Positions 33,702-45,509 of a DNA stretch of 64,000 bases are shown piece by piece. The position numbers and the translations under genes are program-made. The number at the start of each line of letters is the position of its first letter. Positions within the stretch are counted from its first letter, which is position 1. The notes under the pieces are model-generated. The model had not been told where the DNA came from and made no database searches. It saw only the letters and a program-made list of their open reading frames with translations. The stretch comes from Labyrinthula sp. Ha (taxonomy: Eukaryota > Sar > Bigyra > Labyrinthulida > Labyrinthulaceae), in NCBI GenBank assembly GCA_015227615.1, contig JAALGZ010000012.1, forward strand, positions 1,178,001-1,242,000, read 5' to 3'.

Positions 33702-36700
33702 TCAGCTTTTGAGTTCACGTAGAACGGCACGACTATCCTTTTCTTTTTAAAAAAACTAATATTCTTCTATAAAAAAATATTCCTTTAAATTTATTCTTTC
33801 ATTTTCACGAGGTTTTGATTGAATAATTATATGTTTCTGTCCAAAATTATGCACTTCCTTAACATCAGGGAGGTTTTTATCCATCCCATATATATTGTTG
33901 CTGAAATGTTGGTAAGCTTAATGGCAAATGAAAGTTTGGTTCAAACTTAATTCTGTTGATATAGGTAAAGTCGGTTGTTTTAGATGACACCAAGGCCATA
34001 AAATAGGACAGGTTCAACTTTCGTACACACAGCCTAAAACTTTGATGTATTGAGGGACAGAAACCTTGGGTAGTCGGTTAAGGGATTAGAAGTTCGACTA
34101 TTATCAGCATGAAGAGATCAGTGTAAATATTTTCTAGAACAATACAAAAGGGTGTAAAGTTCATGGGGTATATTCTTGTACATACTAAAATCTTCAAGGC
34201 AAACCTAGTTAGTTCACAAAGAAATATAGTTCATGAACATCATCTATGGTTGGTTAATGGCACGCGGCTATGGGGCAGAATTAGGAGTTTTTTCAAAGCA
34301 AATCTAGTAAATTCATAACAAATTATTTCAATTTACTCAGTCAATTCCTTATTCAAAAATCGTGAATATGTTCTGTATTCCTCACTAGAAGTGAAATTAT
34401 GACTGATTCAAGCTCGCCCAGTCACTCAGAAACCTTTAAAGCTCCAAATGAGTCTGCAATTAGGTATCATTCTGTACCCATATCTGTAGCACAAATTTTG
34501 CTTGGTATCATATCCTCATTCATCGAGACACCATTTGAAAAAGAATTATTGAAGCTAAAATATTTTCGTGAATATTTTTAAGTTTTATTAATTACCTTAA
34601 GGAATAATTTTTTAACTATGATTTGGCGTTTTTTTTTAAATCCTAACATACCAAATGATATTAGGTCACATGGGACATGAGTTAAATCGGCCAAAATATT
34701 ATTTCATTTTAGCAGATTATGAAAATTTTGGTAAAATATGCTATATGAACCGCAAATAACCCGAAAGAAGCGGGAAACGAATACAAAAAAACTGGAATTA
34801 TTGTGAATTTCATGTCTATCATGTTGGAGCATGATGCTTAAACGGAATATTGAATATACCATTGCCTCTCGAGTCTTATTTTAGCATTGTTAGACTGTTT
34901 CCAAAATTTCCAGTGACTCATTCAGGTAAGTGCTACATAGATAAAGTTAAAACTGTACGTTAAAATTCCATCAATGGAATTAATCATAATGGTAAGACCA
35001 TACAATAGATATAAAGTGAGCGGGGATTAACAATGACCAAAGCACAAACTGGCCAAATATAAATAAGTGGGCCATACGAGAAGAACATGAAGAAACACGG
35101 GCCGTCAGATCAAAATATAAAAAATACCAGAAATAACCTCAATACTCACCAAAAATGACAGTGTAAACTACCAGTACCACTAAGGAGGAACTACATGATA
35201 CCAATAGCCCTTGCACTCATCATGAAAACATGAAATGGTATGCGTCCCCATATACGTATATAAAAAAATAATATTTTACAATTGCTGGGGTTTTAATGAG
35301 CTTCTATCATCGTAGCATGAGGTATACAATAGATAGTCCCAAGAGTTATGAGACGAAGGTAATCAGCTTCAGCCTTGTTGATAATGAATTTTCATCATTT
35401 GTTCTGCAGATTATATTAAGCGCGGAGAGTGTGACAAATTAAAGTTTTTCCTCAACACCATTTGTCTAAAGTACCAAGAACAGAAAATAATTGTGAGAAG
35501 AGATCATAAACGTTATCTATATCTGTTAAGCCAGTTTTTGCATTACTCAGTCTTGCTGAACCTTGAAAGATAACTAAACATATATTTTTTGAACAAGATA
35601 CCAAATTGCAGTTACACAATGTAATCGGTATTAATATGCCGTTTGCTGCAAATACTGAAATAATCCCTTGTGATTTACTATTATGTCTTGAAAGAAATCT
35701 TCTTAATTTTACTGTTCAGGTTTTCAAAGTATTAACTATAACAACGTTTCCAAAAGGTAATACTGCTTATGTTTATTTACTACCAGAGATAGTACAAGAA
35801 GGAAAATTCTCTCAAGAAATCAGAAAAAATCTCTTGACGCTACATAACGCTTATTGAAAAGTATGTTTTCTGTCACAAATAAAATCTTAAATGCTTCAGA
35901 TGGTACTAGTCTGCTATGTTTTTGATAAGCCATGACGCTCCAATTTTCATAGTTTGTCTAGAACTGGTGAGTCAGTTGATTAAAATTGTTCCAATTAAAA
36001 GGTCTAGTATACCTTAAAACTAACCGCCAGGTATAGAAGTTATCAGTTGCTATGGAACATATGACATACTAAGAGAAATTTTAATGCATTGATAGCTTGA
36101 TTCCTTATAAGACTTCCATATTTCCTTCGTGGTTGGATATATTGTGTTCGAAGTTAATTATGTCCAGTACGTTAAAATGGGGAAGAAAATGGCTTATACT
36201 GTAATTCTTATTTTGGTAAAGGGCTTAGCCAAGTAACACAATTGGTAAAAGCTAAGACATGTTTCAAAGAAACAATTTTTGGAAACATGTACTGAGAAAT
36301 AAAATCCCCCATATCTGGACTTGCTTCGACTAATTTAAGCACTTTTGCTTACTGATAAGGCAGTTTAATACTTTGAACAATGAAGTTTCATAGCTTAAGA
36401 AATTGATTATATGAAACCCTAAATTAAACTAGTTTATATAGTTTATATTCCGCTATTCAGCATAAAAAACTCTGGGTATGAAAATTTCTAGAGAGGTAAG
36501 AACAAGTATTAGTATTTTTTAGCATCAAGATTAAATACAATTGCCATGTGGTTAAAATGTTCGTAGTATTATCAAATAAAATTTTAAGCATCACTACAAT
36601 TTTCAACTAGTTCTCTTTTTTTACCAAGTTATGATCCCCACCATTTTTTTGTTAAATGAAAAATAAAGCTGTATAGAAAAAAGCTGAAGACAATTGATAT

Positions 36701-39130
36701 GATTGAGGATTGTGTTGATCTCAAGTACCGAAGAAGTATGCACAACTGAAATATTATTTATTATGTAACATAGCACCAGTTCTGGAGTCAATATTTGAAA
36801 GCTGAAGTGATGATGTGACTCTATTTCAGAGCTACGTCTGTACTACAGGAGAATCTTAATCTGTTTTCTAAGCAAAAACTCAGAAACAGGCTTTAGCATT
36901 ATACAATAAGAACCATAATAACCACTTAGCAATGGCAAATCAAATAGTTATAACTTTTTAGAGCTACAGCTTTTCCTGACACGAGGCGAGAAATTTTCTT
37001 GCTAAGAATACTGTTTGACGTGAAAACCAAACAGATTCTAAACGGAGTACTCCAATCCGTCATAATATGGCCTGCAGAGGGAGGGAAGTATGTTCCCATG
37101 ATTTTTAAAGAGCATCGACAAGTATCATATTCCACGATTGCGCTTTACTCTTACTGCAAATCAATTCCAATTTTGAAAATCCACAAATTTGTATAATGGG
37201 ATTGAAGTATCTAAAATGTCATTGCTCAATACCTTGTAGAAGAAACCTTAGTTTGATGTTGCGATTGATCTCAACATGCTAGAAGAAAATGGTAGAGGCA
37301 ATACTGTAGAGTATAGTTTGTTTTTCCAGTTTTTCTATCGTTAAAGATTCTCTCTTGTAGAGATAGGGTACAAGGTTGTAAGAATTTTTATTGATTGCAT
37401 TTTGTTATTTTAGCTACTATGGTATTTGAGTACTCCATATGACAGTTGCTAACATCGTCTATTCTCCAAGAATAACAAGTACAGGATAATTCGCAAAAAT
37501 TAGGTATGAAAGGCGCCGTTAGGTTTTGAATTTATCCTATTCTGTTCATGTCTAGATGGACTCATGCCTGCGAGAACTGTATTTTGCCAAACCCTTGAAG
37601 TCCATCTAAGTATACCACCAAAATTTTGAAACCCCAAGAAAACAAAATTATGGGAAACAGGCTAAAGCTGGGTATTAGTAGCATGTATGGTGACTTTTTG
37701 TTTCTAATTAAAGCTGGTAAACGTAATTGCTGTTAAATCTTACGTAGAATTGATCCAATTCTATTGGGTTGGTGGCCACTATGAAGCAAACATCAACTTG
37801 TTTTCCTGTTTGATTTACTACCTGGTTCATGGTTCTGGTTTGAGCATCTTCAGAAACTCTTTTTTTAAGACGCGTGCTTTCATGGTTGCAAAAGTCAGCG
37901 CCATATGACATGAGTTAATGAGATACATACACAAGAAATAGAAACCAGTAAAAGGAGATGATCTAAGCTAAAGCAAATAAAGAAAAAAGAGTAGAGAACA
38001 TGAAAAAACTAGAAAAGATCGATTATTGCAAGAAATTTTTCTTAGGCGCTATTGAACTATTGTTCACACAGCACATACATCCTGAAAATTGCAGGAGAAG
38101 GAGAATTGTTTTGTCCATTGTCCGATGGGGGGCTTTTTAGGTTAATATGCATCACAGATGGAAAATGATTGAGGTTATGGGAAGAGCGCAAGCACATAGT
38201 TTAATCATCATAGCAATGCAGTGGGATTTTTCAGGATGATTCCAGAAGAAATTTGGCCGATTTTCTGGATGATAGATCAATAAGCGTGGAGTACGACTGG
38301 AGAAAGAATTTGTATTTTGACTCACGAAAGGAAGCTTAGTATGAAAAATGAGGAATACATATTAAAGCTTAATTCTTGTATTGATTACGACGCTTCGTTC
38401 CAGCTAAGTTATCAAAGGATCTGTTACATTAGAACAACAAGTTCTAGATACTTTTTTCTTAACCTGTCTACGTCAATATTGGGAAGGGGACTTGTATCAA
38501 CTTTTAACTAAGCTTTAGTTTTTCTCCTTTTTGCCAGTATATGACTTCAAAGTTATTTACTGCTCCCCTACTCCCGCTTGTTTTACCCAAATGAGAACTC
38601 CAAACCAAGCCAAATGCCCCAAGATCGTGGGAGACTGGAATAATGTGTCGAAGAAAACAGTGTTTGGTCAATATTGTTCGAGGTAGTGTTCCTTTTCAAG
38701 GTTTCAGGTTTGTTCCTTAAGAATTTCATGCTTGATAAGGATCCCTACACTATAACATTTCAGCTCGGAGTTGCTCTGTAGTGTTCAAATCAAAATGACT
38801 TCAGTATTCAAATAAAAGATCTTAATATTTATCATATTTTATATATTTATATCCATAATTCTATTTCATCTTTTGAAACAAAAGTTATCTCTCAACATTC
38901 ATTATGGTTCTTCTTAAGAACCGGTTCCCAAAACCAATATGGGTAATTTGACATAATATTCATATTCTATAATAATGAAATACGAGTCAAGTTTGAGAAA
39001 TTCCGTGAAGCCGTTGCAATATTGATATATTTTTCAATATCCTGAAGATTATAGTATCCTTGTGCTATTTAATAAAATATGTAAAAATTATAGGTGCTCA
39101 GAATAATACTCACAAAAACTTTCGTGTATA
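33702..39130. other. Gene desert
   Basis: About 5.4 kb with no supportable gene. Small open frames (34399-34581, 35606-35857, 36926-37135, 37708-37911, 38317-38511) lack motifs. A stretch at about 34.98-35.25 kb is A-rich on the plus strand with few stops in one frame and could be decayed coding sequence. No repeats or RNA genes are recognised. Confidence 0.5.
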
Positions 39131-40083
39131 ATGAATTCATTTCTAAGACAGTATCCTAAAATGTTCACGAATATAGTAGACACGAGTTGGCTTGTGAAAA
39201 CTCTCCAAAAATCTCCAGAATCTATTCAACCGCTGGATTGCTCATGGTACATGGCTTCCACAGGAAGGAACGGATTTGAAGAATATCAGAAAGATCATAT
39301 TCCCTCTGCAAAATACTTTGATGTCGATGAATGTTCAGACAAAACAAATCCATTACCTCATATGCTGCCCACAAAGGAACAATTCGAAACATACATGGAG
39401 AATCAAGGTATTACGCAGACCACACCACTTGTTCTCTACGATGGAGTAAATTATTTCTGCTTATCTCATATTAGGCTGGGATATTCTCTGCACCAAGAGC
39501 CTGGTTCATGTTCAAGGCTTTCGGAGTAGCTGATGTTGCTGTTCTTGATGGAGGATTCCCAAAGTATAAATCCGAAGTAGGAGACCTTTCAATTGATGAG
39601 AGCTCTGCTGGAAAAGGTCAACTGAAGCTTCCCAAAGAATCCCCAAAAGAGAATGTTATAAACTTGGACAGCTTATTGAGTTTACTTGAAGCGGGGTTGG
39701 AGAATAAGAAAACAGTATTAATTGATGCAAGAAGTGAAGCCAGGTTTACTGGTGCTCAACCCGAGCCACGAGCAGGTCTTCAATCTGGACATATACCACA
39801 AAGTATAAACATTCCAGTCTCTGCTGTGGTTGAGAATGGAACATTCAAAGAAAAAGACGAGATAGAAAAATTCATGACCGCGAAAGGGTTTGATGTTGAG
39901 AAGTGGAAAAGTAGCGATATTGACCAAGTAATTTTTTCCTGTGGATCTGGAGTTACGGCTTGTATTCCAATGATCGTTCTTGTAACTATGTTTGATCTCC
40001 CTTTTGAAAAATGCAAGTTGTATGATGGAGCTTTTTCTGAATATGGCCAGGAAGAATTAAACCTTGATGTGGCAAAAGGGTAG
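39131..40083 (+). CDS. MPST: 3-mercaptopyruvate sulfurtransferase / rhodanese
   Basis: Exons 39131-39445 and 39475-40083 give 307 residues. The 29-bp intron 39446-39474 (GTAAAT...ATTAG) falls between the codons of LYDG and AGIFSAPRAWFMF, a classic rhodanese join. Domain 1 has LDCSWYMASTGRNG and HIPSAKYFDVD; domain 2 has LIDARSEARFTG, SGHIPQSIN and the active-site loop FSCGSGVTAC with catalytic Cys at about residue 261. The CGSGVT loop is typical of mercaptopyruvate rather than thiosulfate sulfurtransferase. The enzyme moves sulfane sulfur from cysteine breakdown to thiols or cyanide. The N-terminus is short; a second Met at residue 11 is an alternative start. It stands alone between two gene-free stretches. 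Confidence 0.93.
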
Positions 40084-41399
40084 AAGGGGATCTTTAAGTT
40101 TTAAACCTCATTTTGACATTAATGCATCTGTATTTCTCCTAGTTGGTCTTTTTATGTTTGGCGTGAATAGACTGAGAATACAGTTTTTTCTTGCAGTGTA
40201 TCTATATTGAACAAAGTTATATCTATACTCCAACTTTTCTGATGTAAAGTATCCTGGTTATAAAACCACTGTTTCATCAAGCAACCATGGTAGAGAAATT
40301 TTGTATCACGTTTTGAGTGATTACAAGCAAGAATCATAAACCATATCCAGTCTATCATCAAATGTATATAAATAGCTACAGTTTAATATGTTGAATGATT
40401 TTCTTCTCTACCTGCTCTTTCTCTTCTTTAGATCTAGGTGACCCCCACAGAAATGTTATTAGCAACCTCTCCCCAGTCAAATTGCATGTAACGCCAATCT
40501 TTCATTGTCTTGTAACCATGAAAACTGTACTCCAACATTCATACATTATCATGTTCAGTCTCAATATCCTTTAGCAATAGCAGCAAGGAGGCGACCTACT
40601 AGAGCTCATGTTTTTCTTTAATTTTTCCTAGCAAATTTGCTCTTAGAAGAGCGAAGCTCATGATAATATCTAAATGTGATGCTTCCCCATTCTGCCTTAT
40701 CAAAGGAAGTACTAGAAAAGGGATTTAGTTCCTGAAACTAAAACTGTATTATTATAGTATATATAACTCTCTACGGAAATTTCTTAGCCTATTTTCAATA
40801 CTTTCATGTCCCCTGGATCAATGAAAGCCCTGAAGCTCTAAGCATATTCTAAATATAGTAAGGTCAACTAGCAAAAACAAACATGTCACCACTAATTAGG
40901 TATGGGAGGGTTTGAAAAATCCAATTTTCTTACAAAATTATATAGCTGCTATCAAAAGAGCATTCTCTAGCAAAATGCTTACTCATATGTAAATACTCTA
41001 ATATAGCGTGGAGAGACAATTTAGAAATAGAGACACATAGGACATGAAACTTGTTCTCTGTGCTTTCCTCGCTGCGGGAATATTTGCTCAGGGTTGAAAT
41101 GAATGACAAACCAAAGAGTCTAGAGATGAAAACTCAATGTACAAAAGCTGAAATACGGCAAAATCATTAACGTTGTAAAATTCAAGACAGATATCGGATT
41201 TGCCAAAAACAGTATAAAGCTTCAGCATCTTTATGGTTTGGGCATAGTTTTTACGATAACTATTTCGCGGAAAAAGAAATGGCAACTAGCTATATATTAA
41301 ATATGATACAACAGTAACCGTAATATCAATACTTGCAGGTACATTGTCTCCGAGAGTGTTAACAGGATTATACAAACTGTTGTTGTAGAAACTATTGAA
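40084..41399. other. Intergenic, no gene seen
   Basis: 1.3 kb between the convergent MPST and DHQS genes. It should hold both 3' UTRs. Short open frames (40152-40361 and 41088-41285, both minus) have no recognisable motif. Confidence 0.5.
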
Positions 41400-42575
41400 C
41401 TAGAGCAATTTATTGTTGTTAAGTTGTTCAAAAGCCCAGCGAACATCTTCGGGTTTAACTTTTTCCATTTCCACTAACCCAACTTTTCTCACTGTTGTTA
41501 AGTTGATAGTCGCCCCTTCTCTTTTCTTATCAGAGAATACACCCGCTACAAGCTCATCTACCTCCCTGGCAGTAACTTCTCGATCCATCCCTAGTTTCAT
41601 CCCGCAAAACTTGAGCATTCTTACAAATCTACCTACAATATTCTCTTCTTCTATTAATTTTCCTCGGTTTTTAGAGAGCTGTATTTCAGCAAGTGTTCCT
41701 ACAGCCACAGCTTCTCCGTGTTTTAACTTATTCCGGTTTTCAATACCTTCAAATAACTCTACCGAATGAGCCACCGTATGACCAAGATTCAATAGAGCCC
41801 GACCAAATTTCGTTGTTGATGTTTCTTTTTCATCAGCAGCTACCACTCGTGCCTTAATCTCACAACTTCTTCTAACAATTTCTTTAAGAAAAAGCTGAAC
41901 TTTCTCATTTTTCTTGGAGTCTTCACTAAAAGTGTTGAAATATTCAGCTACAGCTTCATTTGTATAGCAGCTTTCAATATAATCAAACAAATCTTTATCT
42001 AATATAGCATGTTTCACGACTTCACCAAGTCCACATCTTACTTCAGAAGGCGTAAGAGTCGCCAAGGTTTCTAAACTAGCAAAAACTGCCTTTGGCTGCC
42101 AAAATGCACCTAAAAGATTTTTTCCATACTTGGTATTAACTCCAGTTTTTCCACCAACGGATGCATCCACCATTGCAAGAAGAGAAGTAGGAACAGTAAC
42201 GAATGGTACTCCTCGTAGAGTAGTCGCCGCTGCAAAGCCCACAATGTCGGTGGTAACTCCACCACCAAGAGCAATTATTAATGTTTTCCGGTCGATCTTT
42301 AGGTCTAAAAGAGAGTTGACAAGATTTATATATGTTTCAGCATTTTTGTGATGTTCTCCATCAGGAATCTCAATGTAACTCGCTTTCCACGAATTTTCTT
42401 CCAGGCTTTGTAATACTTTTTCCTTATAAAGAGGTCCAACAACTGTGTTTGAGATAAGAACACACTGTTTGTTTCCAGGAAGGTTTAAACCACTAAGTTC
42501 AACTCCGATATGATCCAATGAAGCAAAGATAATAGGGTACGAGCGGTTTCCGAGTTCCACTTGTATTTTTTCCAT
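41400..42575 (-). CDS. aroB: 3-dehydroquinate synthase, stand-alone bacterial/plant type
   Basis: 391 residues, no intron. It converts DAHP to 3-dehydroquinate, step 2 of the shikimate pathway. NAD and substrate motifs are all present: IEIPDGEHHK, IALGGGVTTDIVGFAAATTLRG, VTVPTSLLAMVDASVGGKTGVN, LGEVVKHAI, and the metal ligands Glu in GLGEVVK and His in LGHTVAHSVE and KHGEAVAVG. The full length suits a monofunctional enzyme. Fungi and oomycetes usually carry this activity in the five-domain AROM protein, which is not the case here. No plastid transit peptide is obvious, since MEKIQVELGNR begins directly with the domain. It is divergent to the DnaJ gene across 147 bp. Confidence 0.95.
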   Translation of the reverse strand: MEKIQVELGNRSYPIIFASLDHIGVELSGLNLPGNKQCVLISNTVVGPLYKEKVLQSLEENSWKASYIEIPDGEHHKNAETYINLVNSLLDLKIDRKTLIIALGGGVTTDIVGFAAATTLRGVPFVTVPTSLLAMVDASVGGKTGVNTKYGKNLLGAFWQPKAVFASLETLATLTPSEVRCGLGEVVKHAILDKDLFDYIESCYTNEAVAEYFNTFSEDSKKNEKVQLFLKEIVRRSCEIKARVVAADEKETSTTKFGRALLNLGHTVAHSVELFEGIENRNKLKHGEAVAVGTLAEIQLSKNRGKLIEEENIVGRFVRMLKFCGMKLGMDREVTAREVDELVAGVFSDKKREGATINLTTVRKVGLVEMEKVKPEDVRWAFEQLNNNKLL

Positions 42576-42589
42576 TCTTTATCACTTCA

Positions 42590-42614
42590 ATGATTGGTAC
42601 GTTTAGCCAATCAT
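42590..42614. promoter_or_regulatory. CCAAT palindrome 1 in the DHQS/DnaJ divergent promoter
   Basis: ATGATTGG at 42590-42597 and CCAATCAT at 42607-42614 are exact inverted copies around a 9-bp spacer. Each arm contains a CCAAT box (NF-Y/HAP type in other eukaryotes). Position between two divergent starts supports promoter function. Confidence 0.5.
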
Positions 42615-42644
42615 ATTCATAGCAAGAAGAATATTCGAGAAATT

Positions 42645-42667
42645 CTATTGGATTATTTATCCAATAG
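42645..42667. promoter_or_regulatory. CCAAT palindrome 2 in the DHQS/DnaJ divergent promoter
   Basis: CTATTGGAT at 42645-42653 and ATCCAATAG at 42659-42667 are a perfect 9-bp inverted repeat with a 5-bp spacer. It is the second such element within 80 bp, about 55 bp before the DnaJ ATG. Confidence 0.5.
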
Positions 42668-42722
42668 CCGTTGAGTTTTCTGACAGGTGTCATTATAATC
42701 AAAACAAAATTGAATAATACAA

Positions 42723-43988
42723 ATGTTGAGGTTACACTTTCTTCTGTCCGTGATCCTTTTAATGGCGAAAGTAGCAGTATGTGCAAAGAATTATTATGAT
42801 GTGCTTGGTGTTTCAAAGACAGCCAGCGACAGTGAAATAAAAAAGAAGTACAGGAAGCTTGCTAAAGAAACGCACCCCGACAGATTTCGAACAGAAGAGG
42901 AAAAGAAAGTAGCAGAAGAGAAGTTTATGGAAATTTCTGAGGCGTATGAAACTTTAACAGACTCGGATAAAAAGAAGATTTATGATGAAAAACTTGCTGG
43001 GAACTCATTCAATGGAGGTAATTTTGGAAGGCAAAACTTTCAACAACAATCACAAGGATTCGGAGCCGAGGGGTTTAACTTTAACTTTGGTAAAGGTGGA
43101 AGCGGAGGATTTGAAGATATTTTTTCCAGTTTTTTTGGTGGGGGTTCAAGAAGAGGATTTGCAAAGTCTAACTTTAACCAGAGGAAGTCAGGAAAACAGC
43201 AGCATAAATGGGATTTAAACAAAGTCAAGGACTTTGATTTTATTGAACTTCTCCAAAGCAATGAGATAAAGAATACGCTTGGTAAGTCGTTTAGGGGAAC
43301 TCAAAACTTTCTGGCAATTTTTTTAGATAAAAATTCTTTGAATGAGCAGAAACAACACAAGATTTTACAAGAGTTGAACGAACTGGCTGGGAAAATAGAT
43401 CCTCTTGTTAAGGTTGTAGCTATAAACTGCCAAGCTGCCCCACATAATGTATGTAAAAAATACTCGTCCGAAGATGCACTTTCTCTAAAATTTTTTTCCG
43501 ATTTAGTTGAGGAAGAGTATAAAATTCAAGACGAAGCTGATTTGAAACAAATATTTAAGACATTTAATCAGCACCTTCCCCCGCTAAGCCTATCCTCTAT
43601 TAGAGATGAAAAGGATATAGTTAAAGCCATTCAAGCTTGCTTGAAGAGTAGGAAGTCGGTATCTGGATGTGCTTTCTACTTGGTGGAGGAAGTTCCTAAA
43701 AGCTGGAAAGCTCGAGGAATCAAACACCTATTGGGAGAAAGGGTTCAACTTCACTTTATTGAGAAAAGTAAAATATCGTCGGGGCTATTTAAAAAGCTTT
43801 TAGTTCTATCTAAACAGAACTCTAACTTATTTGTATACAGAAACACACAGTTAAACCGATCAGAGGTTCGACTTGAAAATTTAAAAAGCTATTACATCAG
43901 CCAAGAGCGCTGGAAAGATTATAACTTCAGTACTCTGAAGCAAAAGATAGGAATAGATATTTGGAAAAAAGAGGGTGGAGTGCTATAA
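42723..43988 (+). CDS. ER-lumenal DnaJ protein with thioredoxin-like C-terminal region
   Basis: 421 residues, one exon. A signal peptide (residues 1-20, [20 protein letters not shown]) precedes the J domain (23-90) with [12 protein letters not shown] and the HPD motif at 51-53. A Gly/Phe-rich segment (93-150) follows, with repeats such as [14 protein letters not shown]. The rest (about 170-421) resembles the thioredoxin-fold halves of DNAJC10/DNAJC16-like proteins ([29 protein letters not shown]) but has no CxxC active site there. It should be an Hsp70 (BiP) co-chaperone in the ER. There is no KDEL-type tail; it ends KKEGGVL. It shares a promoter with DHQS and ends 47 bp from the convergent KMO gene. 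Confidence 0.88.
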   Translation: MLRLHFLLSVILLMAKVAVCAKNYYDVLGVSKTASDSEIKKKYRKLAKETHPDRFRTEEEKKVAEEKFMEISEAYETLTDSDKKKIYDEKLAGNSFNGGNFGRQNFQQQSQGFGAEGFNFNFGKGGSGGFEDIFSSFFGGGSRRGFAKSNFNQRKSGKQQHKWDLNKVKDFDFIELLQSNEIKNTLGKSFRGTQNFLAIFLDKNSLNEQKQHKILQELNELAGKIDPLVKVVAINCQAAPHNVCKKYSSEDALSLKFFSDLVEEEYKIQDEADLKQIFKTFNQHLPPLSLSSIRDEKDIVKAIQACLKSRKSVSGCAFYLVEEVPKSWKARGIKHLLGERVQLHFIEKSKISSGLFKKLLVLSKQNSNLFVYRNTQLNRSEVRLENLKSYYISQERWKDYNFSTLKQKIGIDIWKKEGGVL

Positions 43989-44035
43989 CTGCTTTATTTC
44001 CTTATATAGAATAGTTTATTGTCTTCTGTGTTTGC

Positions 44036-45509
44036 CTAATATTTAAAAACAGGTTTGATTTGACCTTGTCTTCCCCACAAGACAGCTGCTCCAATTCCAA
44101 CTAAGCCTGTCACTGCGAACAAACCTTGGAGCTGCAATTGCTGTCTGCGATCAATGTCAACTATTTCAGCATAAGGAATGTTTGTAAAACTAACCATCTT
44201 GTACAAAGGAATAAATCTAGAACCGAATACCTTATTTAAGGCAAATTCGAACTTTTTTTTGACTAAAAACAACTTGGAGTTTGTCTTTCTTTTCATTACT
44301 TCGTAGTTATACATACTTAATTCTGCCACAACGTGTCCGGATTTCACCCTAACTCTATTAAACTCTTCAACCCCACTTTGAATAGAGGTCCTAAAACTAA
44401 GAAAAGACAAAAACATACAAATAATTTTTCGCATTTCCATTTACATTTGGAAGATGATTACACAACACTAGAGCATCTTGTAATCCAGCGTTCATTCCTT
44501 GTCCATAGAAAGGAACGCAGGCATGAGCGGCATCACCAACAACAACCATTGAACTATTACGCGTTTGGAAAATCCAGTTATCCAGCTTAATAGACACCAG
44601 TCTACTACTTGGATTTTCCAGGTACTGCTGCACGAGTTCATCTTCGGTAAACAAAGGGGCATCACCTTCAAATAAATCTGGAAAATTTTTCTTGAAAAAC
44701 GTCTTGATCTCTTCCGCCGACCTTAAATTAAGGGCATCCCACTCAGCAAATAAGGTAAGAGTAAAACTTTTATCTAGATTTGGTAGTGCAATTAGCATGA
44801 ACTCATTTTTTGGCCAGATGTGAAGATAGTTATACTGCTTTAACTTAAACTGTCCACCAGAAGAGTGGAGACAAAGTTCCTTATAACCGTGCTCGATATA
44901 AGTTCGCGAGAAATTAGAGAAATTAAACCTGGCCAAGTAATTTCTTGCTTGAGAAAATGCTCCATCAGCACCAAGAACAAGTGTAGGAGATATTTTGAAT
45001 GATTCCTTTGTTTGTACATTCTCAACGTTAAGTATAATTCTTTCAGATTTTTCATCCTGAACATACGTCAGTTTATGATGAAAAAATATATCCACATTTT
45101 TCTGTAATTTAAGCTCTTGTACAAGAAGAGCATTCAGATCAAGTCGTGAGATGGAGTTGATGCTGTTCTTGGTGTCTACGGGGTCATAGAGTTGGATCTT
45201 CAAAGGGACATTCTTTCGTCTTGGGTCGCAGTTGTGAATAGCTCTTCCATACATTGGAATCGCAAGTTTCATAGCTTTTCCTAGAACACCAGCTTCCTTC
45301 AAAGTGGTTTGTCCTCTGCAACTTAGAGCAAGGTTTATTGACTGCTTTTTGTTTTCCAGTTCTTCTCGCTGTTCTTCAAAACTACCTCGAAGTTCATATA
45401 TCCGAACTCTATATCCCTTCTTAGAAAGTAGCAATGCGGATACTGCACCTACAAGTCCGGCTCCAACAACCACGACCCCGTCAAAATCTTCAACAAGATT
45501 TCCTTTCAT
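44036..45509 (-). CDS. KMO: Kynurenine 3-monooxygenase
   Basis: Exons 45509-44419 and 44390-44036 give about 481 residues. The intron is placed at 44391-44418 (28 bp, GTATGT...TTTTAG); a 22-bp version ending at the earlier TTCTTAG (44397) also keeps frame. The Rossmann motif VVVVGAGLVGAVSALLL is near the start. FAD motif 2 is GDAAHACVPFYGQGMNAGLQDAL. The KMO-specific C-terminal part has AELSMYNYEVM and SRFIPLYKMVSFTNIPYAE, followed by a membrane helix (LFAVTGLVGIGAAVLWG) that anchors KMO in the mitochondrial outer membrane. It oxidises L-kynurenine to 3-hydroxykynurenine with NADPH, on the tryptophan-to-NAD route. Exon 2 matches human KMO well in layout. Confidence 0.93.

Noticed and set aside
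35606-35857. 83-codon open frame in the 34-39 kb desert
   Set aside because: No ATG at its start and no recognisable motif; left as unassigned.
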